A stretch of DNA of 48,835 bases from positions 1 to 48,835 of the forward strand of contig JANRKK010000020.1 in NCBI GenBank assembly GCA_033763555.1, written 5' to 3'. The notes under the pieces were generated by a model that was not told the DNA's origin, did not search any database, and saw only the letters and a program-made list of their open reading frames with translations. The translations under genes were made by a program, and so were the position numbers. Shown in pieces: positions 1 through 9,074 of the stretch. The stretch is from JALYJG01 sp033763555. Lineage in GTDB: Bacteria > Pseudomonadota > Alphaproteobacteria > UBA9219. Within the stretch, counting starts at the first letter, position 1. Every line of letters begins with the position of its first letter.

Positions 1-27
1 GACGACTCGCTTATCACCTTCTTTTTT

Positions 28-1425
28 TTATGTATTAGGGGCTTTTGACTGCATAATTTCCAACTGTTTCAAAATTACCTCTCCGAGTCGCTGCGCTGCA
101 CAACCGTCATTATGATCGAAAAGTTTTGCCCGCAGAGCCGCTCGAGCTTCTTTAAAAGAGTCCGTGGAATGCAACGCTGCCGTCACGGCCTGAATGAGAC
201 TGGCAATATCCGTCACCACCTCACCGGGCGTATAGCCTTCGCGGCCGGGTATCAGGGCGCGGGCGCGGGCCATATATTCTTCATGGTCGGGACGGTAAAA
301 GACCAGTGGACAATCCACCAGAAGCACATCAAACACCAGTGACGAATAATCAGTGATGAAGACGCTGGCATATTTCACAATGGGATAAACATCCGTGTGC
401 GGCTCAATAAAACGCGCAGCGGGGTAAAGCTTGCGCAGATCACCGACGGCGGGCTGCTCGAACGGATGCAGATTGATAAGGAAAACATGATTGTTGGCCC
501 GGCAATACTCCGCCAACTCGGCAATCCGCGCGCGCTCAAACCAGTTGGGACCAATATGGTCACGGAAAGTGGGGCCATAGATGACAACAGCCCTACCCTC
601 TTGCCGTGCGGTTTGCACAAGCCGGAAACTTTCCTGATCGACCCCCATCAGATCCTGCGGCGTAACTTCCCGGAAAAACACATCATTGCGAGGATAGCCG
701 ATTGGCGCAAAATCGCGGAAACCAAAAGAACGTCGCCAATCTTTTTCCGACGCCGCATTGGTGGCGGCAAGAACATCAAAAAATCCGGATGAGCCGATAA
801 TCTCCGACAGCATGATATTCTGTCCACCCGGTGCGAACACATGCTGCAGACCGATTTCTTTCAGCGGTATGCCGTGCCACAGCTGGATAAACCGTGCACC
901 CTGCAGCAGCGCATAAGGAATGGGGTTGATGCCGTAATGCGGATGGTAATTGTCGCACAACACAACGACCGATGTTCCCATGAGAATTTTAGCGTCGTTT
1001 TGCGTCCAGCGCGCCACTTGCGGCGTTAAACACGGCAATCCGGCCGCCTTTAGCTGATCATATTGCGCTTCATCATAGGCCAGAAAATAACAATCGATGT
1101 TCTTCTCACGCGCGGTGGCACAGAAAGACAGAAAGGCATATTTGATGTTATCGCCAAAATAACTGCGGCCGACAAAAACAACCGTCCGCGCCTTCTGATA
1201 AAATTGCGAGGCGCGCGTCAATGTATGCACGATGCGATAGGCTTCAAGAACCGCAAGGCGCACGCCGTCTTTCTTTGCGCGTTCCAGCACGGCCTGACCC
1301 AACGCGGCATTCTCTTTCATGGCGCGGTCGAGCAAATCCTCGAGAACCGACATACGGTTTTCCAGCCGTTTCATATCGGTGGCAAGGGAATCTTTTGGTG
1401 TTTCCTGGGGAAGGGCGGATGTCAT
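28..1425 (-). CDS. CDP-glycerol glycerophosphotransferase family protein
   Basis: 465 aa. The C-terminal half carries the marks of the TagB/TagF family: a QLWHGIPLK motif near residue 180 and a TDYSSLVFDV motif near residue 360, which in that family bind the CDP-glycerol donor. The family transfers glycerophosphate (or a related polyol phosphate) to a surface glycan at the inner face of the membrane. Residues about 10-50 look like a short coiled coil and are not part of the core domain. No signal peptide or membrane helix is evident. The gene ends 28 bases from the window edge, so its downstream partners are not visible; uvrB lies 41 bases upstream. In an alphaproteobacterium this is more likely a capsule or LPS decoration enzyme than a teichoic acid enzyme (inference). 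The start is not backed by a strong Shine-Dalgarno sequence. Confidence 0.85.
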   Translation of the reverse strand: MTSALPQETPKDSLATDMKRLENRMSVLEDLLDRAMKENAALGQAVLERAKKDGVRLAVLEAYRIVHTLTRASQFYQKARTVVFVGRSYFGDNIKYAFLSFCATAREKNIDCYFLAYDEAQYDQLKAAGLPCLTPQVARWTQNDAKILMGTSVVVLCDNYHPHYGINPIPYALLQGARFIQLWHGIPLKEIGLQHVFAPGGQNIMLSEIIGSSGFFDVLAATNAASEKDWRRSFGFRDFAPIGYPRNDVFFREVTPQDLMGVDQESFRLVQTARQEGRAVVIYGPTFRDHIGPNWFERARIAELAEYCRANNHVFLINLHPFEQPAVGDLRKLYPAARFIEPHTDVYPIVKYASVFITDYSSLVFDVLLVDCPLVFYRPDHEEYMARARALIPGREGYTPGEVVTDIASLIQAVTAALHSTDSFKEARAALRAKLFDHNDGCAAQRLGEVILKQLEIMQSKAPNT

Positions 1426-1466
1426 GCCGCGATCATGTCAAAAGGCGGCGCAAGTGACAAGGCGCC

Positions 1467-3575
1467 TTACTTGCGGCCCTTTTTGCTATGGGGCATTTTC
1501 GCCCGCACGCTGGAAGCTGGCGACGGTCCCGTGACAATTTCCAACTCCATCGCTTCTAAACGCCGGATTTCATCGCGCAGACGTGCGGCTTCCTCGAATT
1601 CCAGATCGCCTGCCGCCTGTTTCATCCGCTTTTCCAGATCACGGATATGTCCTCGCAAATCCTTGCCCGAGAGCGACAATTCTTGCGCCAGCCCTGCCTG
1701 CACAGTCAAATGATCGCGCTCGTAAACCGATGCCAGAATATCATGGATGGATTTTTTGATGGTTTCGGGCGTGATGCCATGGGCAGCATTGTAAATCTGC
1801 TGTTTCTCGCGACGGCGGGAGGTTTCATCCAGCGCCGCCTGCATGCTGCCAGTGATGCGGTCGGCATAAAGGATGGCCTTGCCCTCGACATTGCGCGCGG
1901 CGCGACCGATGGTCTGAATGAGTGATGTCTTGGAACGCAAATAGCCTTCCTTGTCCGCATCGAGGATAGCAAACAACCCGCATTCCGGAATATCCAACCC
2001 TTCACGCAGCAGGTTGATGCCGACCAAAACATCATAAACGCCGAGGCGGAGATCGCGGATAATCTCAATACGTTCCAGTGTCTCCACATCGGAATGGATG
2101 TAGCGCACTTTCACTCCTGCTTCCGTCATATATTCCGTCAGCGCCTCGGCCATTTTCTTGGTCAGCGTCGTGACCAGAACGCGCAGACCTTTCTTCACGG
2201 TCTCGCGCACCTCGAACAACAGATCATCAACCTGCTTTTCTGTCGGGCGAATGATGACAGGCGGGTCCATCAGACCCGTAGGACGGATAATCTGCTCGGC
2301 AAAAACACCCTGCGTGCGTTCCAATTCCCACGCGCCGGGCGTTGCTGAAACAAACACGCTCGGCGGACGCATGCGATCCCATTCTTCAAATTTCAGTGGA
2401 CGATTATCGACACAGGACGGCAGGCGAAAGCCATAGTTAGCGAGCGTTGATTTGCGCGCAAAGTCGCCTTTGTACATGCCCTGCAATTGCGGAATCATGA
2501 CATGGCTTTCATCGATGAAATGCATGGTGTTTTCGGGCAGATACTCGAACAAGGTCGGCGGCGGATCACCCGGTGGACGGCCCGTCAGATAGCGTGAATA
2601 ATTTTCAATGCCGGAGCAACTGCCCGTTGCCATGATCATTTCAATATCAAAGGTCGTGCGTTCCCGCAGACGCTGCTCTTCCAGTAATTTTCCTTCCGCC
2701 AGCAATTCAGCCAGCCTGATTTTCAGATCTTTTTTGATTTGCTCAACGGCCTGCGTCAGTGTTGGCTTGGGTGTAACATAGTGGCTGTTGGCATAGATTT
2801 TTACGGCGTCCAGCGCATTGCCCCTCTCCCCCGTCAGCGGGTCAATCTCGACGATCTGCTCAATCTCATCACCGAACAGGATGAAGCGCCAGGCGCGGTC
2901 TTCCAAATGCGCCGGAAACAGTTCGATCGTATCGCCACGCACGCGAAAATCACCGCGACCGAAGGCTATATCGTTACGTTTATATTGCAGCTCCACCAAC
3001 GCCGCGAGCAGCTGCTGGCGTGGAATAGTCTGACCCTTCGATAAAGTCAGCACCATTTCCTGATAGGTTTCAACCGAGCCAATACCATAAATGCAGGAAA
3101 CCGAAGCTACGATAATGACGTCGTCGCGCTCCAGAAGCGCGCGCGTCGCCGCATGGCGCATGCGGTCGATCTGCTCGTTAATCATCGCGTCTTTTTCAAT
3201 ATAGGTGTCCGTTTTCGGAACATAGGCTTCAGGCTGATAATAATCGTAATAACTGACGAAATATTCCACAGCATTGTCCGGGAAGAAGCTCTTCATTTCG
3301 CCATAGAGCTGCGCCGCCAGCGTCTTGTTCGGTGCGAGGATCAGCGCAGGTCGCTGCTGCTCCTGAATAATCTGCGCCATTGTGAAAGTTTTGCCGGAAC
3401 CCGTAACGCCGAGCAGAACCTGATCGCGCTGATTTTCGTGCAAGCCGCGCGTCAGATCTTCAATGGCCTGCGGCTGGTCACCTGCGGGCTTGAAATCGGA
3501 TTTAAGGACAAATTTTTTCCCGGCTTCCGGCCTGAAATCTGGCCTCGTAACATCGGCAAAAATCGGAAAAGTCAT
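1467..3575 (-). CDS. uvrB: UvrABC system protein B (excinuclease subunit)
   Basis: 702 aa, the normal UvrB length range. UvrB is the DNA-damage verification subunit of nucleotide excision repair, handed to lesions by UvrA and partnering UvrC. Visible features are the Walker A motif GVTGSGKT (residues 56-63), the beta-hairpin motif YYDYYQPEAYVP (109-120) that inserts between DNA strands, a DESH Walker B box around residue 345, helicase motifs V and VI (GINLLREGLD; QTIGRAARN), and a C-terminal UVR domain (about 640-675) that binds UvrC. The N-terminus before the FVLKSDFKPAGDQP block is some 20 residues longer than in many homologues, so translation may begin later. Transcribed alone or together with the upstream secreted-protein gene, 16 bases away. 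Confidence 0.97.
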   Translation of the reverse strand: MTFPIFADVTRPDFRPEAGKKFVLKSDFKPAGDQPQAIEDLTRGLHENQRDQVLLGVTGSGKTFTMAQIIQEQQRPALILAPNKTLAAQLYGEMKSFFPDNAVEYFVSYYDYYQPEAYVPKTDTYIEKDAMINEQIDRMRHAATRALLERDDVIIVASVSCIYGIGSVETYQEMVLTLSKGQTIPRQQLLAALVELQYKRNDIAFGRGDFRVRGDTIELFPAHLEDRAWRFILFGDEIEQIVEIDPLTGERGNALDAVKIYANSHYVTPKPTLTQAVEQIKKDLKIRLAELLAEGKLLEEQRLRERTTFDIEMIMATGSCSGIENYSRYLTGRPPGDPPPTLFEYLPENTMHFIDESHVMIPQLQGMYKGDFARKSTLANYGFRLPSCVDNRPLKFEEWDRMRPPSVFVSATPGAWELERTQGVFAEQIIRPTGLMDPPVIIRPTEKQVDDLLFEVRETVKKGLRVLVTTLTKKMAEALTEYMTEAGVKVRYIHSDVETLERIEIIRDLRLGVYDVLVGINLLREGLDIPECGLFAILDADKEGYLRSKTSLIQTIGRAARNVEGKAILYADRITGSMQAALDETSRRREKQQIYNAAHGITPETIKKSIHDILASVYERDHLTVQAGLAQELSLSGKDLRGHIRDLEKRMKQAAGDLEFEEAARLRDEIRRLEAMELEIVTGPSPASSVRAKMPHSKKGRK

Positions 3576-3591
3576 GCGCCAGCGTCGCTGA

Positions 3592-4362
3592 TTACGGCTT
3601 GTATTTATATGTGTACACCAATTTTGTCATGGCCGGATCTTCAAAAAACTCAATGGTTTGCAAATGGGCGAGAAGATGAATATTCCGGGGTCCGGGCGTA
3701 CCTGCTTGAGCATATCGACGGCTCAAACGAGGCTCTACCCCCTCCACACTTACATTCAAGGGTTTTACTTTAAAAATACGAATGTAAAAACGAGTATAGA
3801 TATTGCGCGCCGTGTTATTATCCTCCTTCATAAGCTTCAGAAGCATTTCAGCATCTTTTTGCTCAAAAGGAAGTCCCGGCACGAAAACAGGCTCATCCAA
3901 CACAGCCTTATAATTTAATGGAATATATTGGGCCGCTGTTTTGCCACAAACTGGCTTTTGCAACTCATACAACAAAAGGAGATTGATACTGCGAATGGCT
4001 GTCTCCGGAGTAAAACGGAACAGATTCTCATTAAAATCATATCGATCAAGCTGCAGCTGGGTGTGCGCTAAATACAAAATGGGATAATTGTTTTTTTCCT
4101 TGCGAATAGAATTACGCAAAGCAACACGCACCTCATTGTTCCATTTGAAATCATTACCGTAAAAAGATTTATACAGATCACATTCGGCTATCATGGCATA
4201 ATTATCGAGCAGATAATCATCATTGATGTCGAGCGCATCAAAGCGAATAAGCGTCTGCAGCAGGCTTGTTGGATTTGGCTTGATATACTCTTCCTCGGCT
4301 CGCGCAGAGAAAGCGAAGAGCATACACAGACCAAGAAGGATAAGGCGCGCAATCATACTCAT
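3592..4362 (-). CDS. Hypothetical secreted protein
   Basis: 256 aa from the chosen ATG. The first 20 or so residues (MSMIARLILLGLCMLFAFSA then RAEEE) form a clear Sec signal peptide with a likely signal peptidase I site, so the mature protein should be periplasmic or exported. The rest is mostly helical, rich in Leu, Asn and Tyr, with three Cys in the mature part; I recognise no family. A longer reading begins at 4398 but would run into mutY and places extra residues ahead of the signal peptide, so the start at 4362 (or 4356) is preferred. The start lies 7 bases after the mutY stop codon, so the two are probably cotranscribed. The coding sequence is visibly more AT-rich than uvrB and mutY around it, which may mean a recent arrival or relaxed constraint. 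Confidence 0.75.
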   Translation of the reverse strand: MSMIARLILLGLCMLFAFSARAEEEYIKPNPTSLLQTLIRFDALDINDDYLLDNYAMIAECDLYKSFYGNDFKWNNEVRVALRNSIRKEKNNYPILYLAHTQLQLDRYDFNENLFRFTPETAIRSINLLLLYELQKPVCGKTAAQYIPLNYKAVLDEPVFVPGLPFEQKDAEMLLKLMKEDNNTARNIYTRFYIRIFKVKPLNVSVEGVEPRLSRRYAQAGTPGPRNIHLLAHLQTIEFFEDPAMTKLVYTYKYKP

Positions 4363-4369
4363 GTCTCTC

Positions 4370-5452
4370 TTATACCAGCCCAAGGGCATGGCACACAATC
4401 TTCTGCATAACGCTTGGCAGAGCAGTTTTTCCCAGGCAGGTCGGAGAAACCCATTGCCCCTTTACAGGCTTTGCCGTCCTGCCGACCGCCACGGCAATTT
4501 GCAGTTCAAAATGCGAAAAAACATGTTTCACATGGCCCGGCAAAAGCTTCCAATGGAGAGCAGCGGGAGCCTCCTTTCGCGCTCGCGCCAAAGTCGGCAT
4601 GGGCCTCTCACGCCAAGCACTGGATGGAACCTCCATCATGCCGCCAAGCAGTCCTTTTTTTGGTCTACGACGCAGAAAGACTTCCCCTTTCTTATTTGTC
4701 AGCACAAAAGCAACAGCCCGGCGGATTGGTTTTGGTTTTGCCTTCATACGGCGCGGCAATTTATCCGCAATGCCAAGCACATAGGCTTGGCAGTTTTGCA
4801 TCCAGGGACATAATCCGCATTTTGGATTGCGGGGCGTACAGATCGTGGCACCCAGATCCATCAGCGCCTGTGCATAATCGCCGGGGCGTTCATCAGGAAG
4901 CAAAGTGGCTGCCGCTGCACGGATAGCCGCCTTCGCCTGAGGTAAAGCCTGGCGAATGGCAAAAATGCGCGCAACGACACGCTCAACATTCCCGTCCACG
5001 ACATTGGCGCGGCGATTAAAAGCGATAGAAGCAACTGCTGCTGCCGTATAAGGCCCAAAACCCGGTAACTTCAGAAGCTCGACTTCTGTTTCAGGAAACT
5101 GGCCGCCATATTTCTTACAAATAACGCGCGCGCACTCGTGCAATGACCGCGCACGGCGATAATATCCAAGCCCCACCCACATCTGCATGACATCATTCAG
5201 CCGCGCCTTGGCAAGATGTTGAAGGGTCGGCCACCGCTTGAGAAATTTTTGATAATAAGGCCCGACTGCTGCCACCGTTGTCTGCTGCAGCATAATTTCC
5301 GACAGCCAGACATGATAGGGATCAGCAACCGTTCCCGGTAAAGCCCGCCAGGGCAGGATGCGCTGATGCTGATCATACCATTCCAGCAATCGCTGGGCGG
5401 GTTTATCCGTTCTTTTGACTTTTACCTTCGGCACAGACAGACTTCGTTTCAT
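4370..5452 (-). CDS. mutY: A/G-specific adenine DNA glycosylase
   Basis: 360 aa. MutY removes adenine mispaired with 8-oxoguanine. The helix-hairpin-helix/Gly-Pro-Asp core is clear: SEIMLQQTTV with the catalytic Glu52, LPGFGPYTAAAV (129-140), and NVVDGNVERV with the catalytic Asp153. A [4Fe-4S] cluster motif C-X6-C-X2-C-X5-C uses Cys205, 212, 215 and 221. The C-terminal part is a NUDIX-like 8-oxoG recognition domain. I chose the ATG at 5452 because GCGAGG sits 7 bases before it; a reading from 5482 would extend into the divergent DUF721 gene. The start codon overlaps that of the divergent gene within a shared CATG, so each gene's leader must lie inside the other. Confidence 0.95.
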   Translation of the reverse strand: MKRSLSVPKVKVKRTDKPAQRLLEWYDQHQRILPWRALPGTVADPYHVWLSEIMLQQTTVAAVGPYYQKFLKRWPTLQHLAKARLNDVMQMWVGLGYYRRARSLHECARVICKKYGGQFPETEVELLKLPGFGPYTAAAVASIAFNRRANVVDGNVERVVARIFAIRQALPQAKAAIRAAAATLLPDERPGDYAQALMDLGATICTPRNPKCGLCPWMQNCQAYVLGIADKLPRRMKAKPKPIRRAVAFVLTNKKGEVFLRRRPKKGLLGGMMEVPSSAWRERPMPTLARARKEAPAALHWKLLPGHVKHVFSHFELQIAVAVGRTAKPVKGQWVSPTCLGKTALPSVMQKIVCHALGLV

Positions 5453-5930
5453 GTTTATGCCTCGCGCCCTTGCCAAAGCCATCGATCAGGTTGCCCGCCA
5501 GACCGTGGGCAAGGACTGGAATATCTATGCCAACCTTCTCGAGCATTGGCAGGAAATTGTCGGGCCGGATTATGCCCGTGTTACCACGCCTGTCAAAATC
5601 ACTTTCCCGCACCAGCCTAACGAAGCCCGCCGCGGCGACGGAACCCTCTGCATCCGCCTGCCGAAAGGGCTGGCGATGGAATTCAGCTTCAAGACCGACC
5701 TGATCCGCCAGAGGATCAATACCTATTTCGGTTACAGCGCCGTCGGGCGAATTGTTTTTGAACCTGTTTATGGCACCACACCCGAAACTCGCTCTGCGCA
5801 AGCAGAAGCCGACCCTGCAAGCCTGGCGCAGTTGCGCTCAACCACGGAAACCCTGGAAAACGAAAACCTGCGGACGGCACTGGAAAGTTTCGGCGAGGCC
5901 CTTCTGAAATCAAAAAGTCCGAAAGCTTAA
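5451..5930 (+). CDS. DUF721 / DciA-like protein
   Basis: 159 aa. The N-terminal ~100 residues match the DUF721 pattern: a short helix, then W-x-x-I-V-G-x-x-x-A (here HWQEIVGPDYARVTTPVKITF) and a beta region with a basic tail. DUF721 includes DciA, the ancestral loader of the replicative helicase DnaB in bacteria lacking DnaC/DnaI. The residues after about 115 are an acidic, low-complexity tail without a recognised domain. DUF721 divergent from mutY is a familiar alphaproteobacterial arrangement. Two start codons are possible (5451 and 5457); neither has a good ribosome-binding site. The gene converges on the sigma-4-like gene, and both stop codons sit in one inverted repeat. Confidence 0.8.
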   Translation: MFMPRALAKAIDQVARQTVGKDWNIYANLLEHWQEIVGPDYARVTTPVKITFPHQPNEARRGDGTLCIRLPKGLAMEFSFKTDLIRQRINTYFGYSAVGRIVFEPVYGTTPETRSAQAEADPASLAQLRSTTETLENENLRTALESFGEALLKSKSPKA

Positions 5931-5945
5931 TTTAAAAAATTAAGC
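5925..5945. repeat. AT-rich inverted repeat spanning two convergent stop codons
   Basis: GCTTAATTT, then AAA, then AAATTAAGC: a perfect 9-base inverted repeat. It contains the last Ala codon and TAA stop of the DUF721 gene on the plus strand and the last Ala codon and TAA stop of the sigma-4-like gene on the minus strand. It may act as a weak bidirectional terminator, but it lacks a GC-rich stem and a long T run. Confidence 0.5.
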
Positions 5946-6302
5946 GGGTTCGGTACCTTTTAAAACCATTCTTGTCTTTGGCCGTGAAGGCTTTTTAGGT
6001 TGCCTGGCTTTCAGTTTTTCTAATGCACGCTTTTCAATCCGGTATACTTCCGCTTTTGAAACCGAAAAACGCTGGCCCACAGTTCCTATATCACCCGCCA
6101 TAAGACGCGCTTTAGATTGAACACCAAAACGCTGACGCAAAATCCTTTCTTCGTGTGGCGAAAGGGTGCTTAAAACTCGGGACATCTGCTCATCCAATAA
6201 AGAAGCTCCGTGATTGCCACGACGAGCACGCACTCGCTTGAGCACACGGCGGGAACTCAATTCATCAAGGTGAGGATTTTGAGGGCCATTTTTCCTGGGC
6301 AT
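5940..6302 (-). CDS. Free-standing sigma-70 region 4-like DNA-binding protein
   Basis: 120 aa. Residues about 41-100 read like region 4 of primary sigma factors: SRVLSTLSPHEERILRQRFGV, then a helix-turn-helix (about 72-92, TVGQRFSVSKAEVYRIE) and KRALEKLKAR. In RpoD this domain binds the -35 element and the beta flap. Regions 1-3 are absent; the N-terminus (1-40) and C-terminus (100-120) are short, basic and probably disordered. It could be a regulator that uses the -35 recognition fold or an anti-sigma-like competitor; the function is unknown. An ATG 18 bases upstream exists, but AAGGA is placed about 9-10 bases before the chosen ATG, which favours 6302. It is transcribed divergently from the HpnN-like gene. 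Confidence 0.65.
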   Translation of the reverse strand: MPRKNGPQNPHLDELSSRRVLKRVRARRGNHGASLLDEQMSRVLSTLSPHEERILRQRFGVQSKARLMAGDIGTVGQRFSVSKAEVYRIEKRALEKLKARQPKKPSRPKTRMVLKGTEPA

Positions 6303-6356
6303 AGCGAATGCTTCCTTCATATTAAGTACGTTTTATCTATACCTCTAAGACAAAAA

Positions 6357-6373
6357 ATTGGCAAAATACCAAT
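6357..6373. repeat. Inverted repeat in a divergent promoter region
   Basis: ATTGG-N7-CCAAT lies 55 bases upstream of the sigma-4-like gene and 71 bases upstream of the HpnN-like gene. The symmetry and position fit an operator for a dimeric regulator, but nothing else supports this. Confidence 0.25.
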
Positions 6374-6443
6374 ATCAAAACGCTAAAACCCCTTCTTTCT
6401 TCATCTTATTTCTGATACCCAATTCCTTCTGGAGAACCTCACC

Positions 6444-9026
6444 TTGCTTACTCACACCATTGTCCAGCTTGTCGATCTCAGCCGCCGCCATGCGCTGACG
6501 GTGATTGCCCTATGCGTGCTGGCGGCCGTGAGTTGCGGCTGGTATGCCGCCAATCATTTCAAGATGAACACGGACGTCAACCAGTTGCTCTCTGCCGATC
6601 TGGAATGGCGCAAGCAGGAAGCGGTGCTGGAAAAAGCCTTTCCGCAGAATGTCGATACAACAGTCGTCGTGATTGACGGCGATACGCCGGATGCTGCCGA
6701 AAATGCCGCCGCCGCGCTGACAGAAAAACTCCGCACCATGCCGGATAAATTTTCTTCGGTCGAGCGGCCGGATTCTATTCCTTTCTTCCGCAAGAACGGC
6801 CTGCTGTATCTGGAGCCGGAAAAACTCGCAGGCATTCTGGAGCAGCTTGTGCAGGCGCAGCCGATGCTCGGCATGCTGGCCAGCGACCCGTCGCTACGCG
6901 GCCTGCTCAACATGATTGGCCTGATGTTGCAGGGGTTGCAGCATGGCCAGACAGATTACAGCCGCCTTGACCAGCCGCTGACCAAAATCGCCGAAACTAT
7001 CGAGGATGCACTGGCCGGGCAGGACAGGCCGCTGGCTTTCCAAAGCATGGCCGCAGGCGATGAAACACCTTCCTTGCGCGATCTGCAGAAATTTATCATG
7101 ACGAAGCCCGTGCTGGATTATACGGCGCTGGAACCCGGCCATGCCGCCAACAACGCCCTGCGCGCGGCAGCACAGGCACTCAACCTCACACCTGAAAATG
7201 GCGTGCGAGTGAGGCTGACGGGCTCTGTCCCATTGAATGACGAGGAATTCGCCAGCGTGGCCGAAGGTACGGGACTTGCCACCATTCTTTCTGGCGTCTT
7301 GGTGTTCCTATTGCTTTTGTGGGCCTTGCGATCTTTGCGGTTGGTTCTACCCATTCTGCTGACACTGACGGTCGGGCTTGTCATCACCAGCGCTTTCGCG
7401 CTTTTCGCCGTCGGCTCTCTGAACCTGATTTCGGTCGCCTTTGCCGTCATGTTCATCGGCATTGCCGTTGATTTTGGCATTCAATTCGGCGTCCGCTACC
7501 GCGACCAGCATCATCAAGATCCCGAACATGGCCGCGCCATGCAGCGTACAGCCGCCGTCATCGCCATTCCTCTGGCCATGGCAGCGGGCTCAACCGCGCT
7601 GGGCTTCCTTGCTTTTATTCCAACGGATTATCGCGGCGTGTCGGAACTCGGTCTGATCGCGGGCGCAGGCATGCTTATCGCATTTGTTCTGAACATCACT
7701 TTGCTGCCTGCTCTTTTGACGCTGGCCCAGCCGCCAGCGGAAAAAGAAGCTATCGGCTATCGCTGGGCCGCGCCTCTTGATGTTTTTTTGATAAAACAGC
7801 GGCGCGCCATTTTAGCCGTATCCATCGCGCTGGCGTTGCTTGGTGCAGGCATCATGACGCAATTGCGTTTTGACTTTGACCCGCTGCATCTTAAAGACCC
7901 GCAAACAGAATCCGTCTCGACCTTACTCGATGTCATGAAAGACCCGGATTCCGGTTTTTATAAAATCGGCATGCTGCGGCCTTCATCACAAGAAGCGCAA
8001 GATCTTGCGGCTACTCTGGAGAAACTGCCGGAAGTCGATCATGTCATGACGCTGGCGAGCTTTGTGCCGGACGGTCAGGACGCCAAGCTGGCCATGATTG
8101 CCGACACGCGCATGTTGCTGGAACCGACTCTGAATCTTCCCGCCACACAGAAGCCACCGACCGACCAGGAAATTTTCGATAGCATACGCAAGACCAGCGC
8201 CGCGTTAAAAGCCGTTGCCTCTCAACATCCCTCAGCCGTCCGGCTGGCAAAAGCGCTGGATGATGTCTTGGCAAAGAACGACCCCGCCCTTCTTCCCCGC
8301 CTGCAGAAAAATCTGATCGGCGTCATGCAGTCAAAGCTGGAGATGGTGAAACAAACGCTCAGCGCAGAACGCGTCACGGTCGAAAACATTACCGAAGATC
8401 TGCGCCGCGACTGGGTGACGCCGGATGGCCGTTGGTTGGTGCAAGCCTACCCTAAAGGCAGCCCGCCGGAACATGATGCGCTGGTCGCTTTCACCAAAGC
8501 TGTCCGGCAGGTCGCGCCGGATGCGGCCGGAACACCCATCTCTATCCAGGAATCCGGACACACAGTCACCAGCGCTTTTATGTATGCGGGAATATATGCT
8601 CTAGCAGCCATCGGCCTTCTGGCGCTTTTGATCTTGCGCCGCACAAGCGATGTGCTGCGTCTGCTGGCCCCTCTGATTCTTGCTGGAATCTTAACATTAG
8701 CGACAATTGTCGTGATCGGCCTGCCGCTCAATTTTGCAAATATCATTGCCCTGCCGCTTCTGCTGAGCCTGGGGGTCTCCTACGCCATATATTTCATATC
8801 TTATTGGCGGGCCGGAATGAACAACCCCTTGCAGTCCAGCATGGCTCGGGCTGTGCTGTTCAGTGCAGCTACGGTACTCGTGGCTTTTGGGTCACTAGCC
8901 CTGTCGACCCATCCCGGAACCAGCGGTATGGGCAAATTATTAACCGTGGCGTTGTTATATTCCCTCATCTGCACCTTTTTTGTTCTTCCGGCCTTGCTAG
9001 GCCCTTCTAAAACCGATAAAGATTGA
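6444..9026 (+). CDS. hpnN: HpnN-like RND/MMPL family transporter
   Basis: 860 aa with the layout of a single-chain RND transporter: a membrane helix near residues 18-36, a large periplasmic loop, five or six helices at about 275-430, another helix near 455, a second periplasmic loop, and a final helix block at about 715-855. The periplasmic motif NTDVNQLLSADLEWRKQE is typical of the hopanoid-associated subgroup (HpnN), which moves hopanoids to the outer membrane. The start is TTG, supported by GGAG 9 bases upstream. It is followed 48 bases later by mlaA, another envelope lipid-trafficking gene, on the same strand. The substrate is inferred from the family motif and from hpnH elsewhere in the window; a different MMPL-type lipid exporter is possible. 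Confidence 0.8.
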   Translation: MLTHTIVQLVDLSRRHALTVIALCVLAAVSCGWYAANHFKMNTDVNQLLSADLEWRKQEAVLEKAFPQNVDTTVVVIDGDTPDAAENAAAALTEKLRTMPDKFSSVERPDSIPFFRKNGLLYLEPEKLAGILEQLVQAQPMLGMLASDPSLRGLLNMIGLMLQGLQHGQTDYSRLDQPLTKIAETIEDALAGQDRPLAFQSMAAGDETPSLRDLQKFIMTKPVLDYTALEPGHAANNALRAAAQALNLTPENGVRVRLTGSVPLNDEEFASVAEGTGLATILSGVLVFLLLLWALRSLRLVLPILLTLTVGLVITSAFALFAVGSLNLISVAFAVMFIGIAVDFGIQFGVRYRDQHHQDPEHGRAMQRTAAVIAIPLAMAAGSTALGFLAFIPTDYRGVSELGLIAGAGMLIAFVLNITLLPALLTLAQPPAEKEAIGYRWAAPLDVFLIKQRRAILAVSIALALLGAGIMTQLRFDFDPLHLKDPQTESVSTLLDVMKDPDSGFYKIGMLRPSSQEAQDLAATLEKLPEVDHVMTLASFVPDGQDAKLAMIADTRMLLEPTLNLPATQKPPTDQEIFDSIRKTSAALKAVASQHPSAVRLAKALDDVLAKNDPALLPRLQKNLIGVMQSKLEMVKQTLSAERVTVENITEDLRRDWVTPDGRWLVQAYPKGSPPEHDALVAFTKAVRQVAPDAAGTPISIQESGHTVTSAFMYAGIYALAAIGLLALLILRRTSDVLRLLAPLILAGILTLATIVVIGLPLNFANIIALPLLLSLGVSYAIYFISYWRAGMNNPLQSSMARAVLFSAATVLVAFGSLALSTHPGTSGMGKLLTVALLYSLICTFFVLPALLGPSKTDKD

Positions 9027-9074
9027 AACTGAAGCTTTATGTGTGATTCTAGATTGTCAGGTCTGAGGTTCCCA

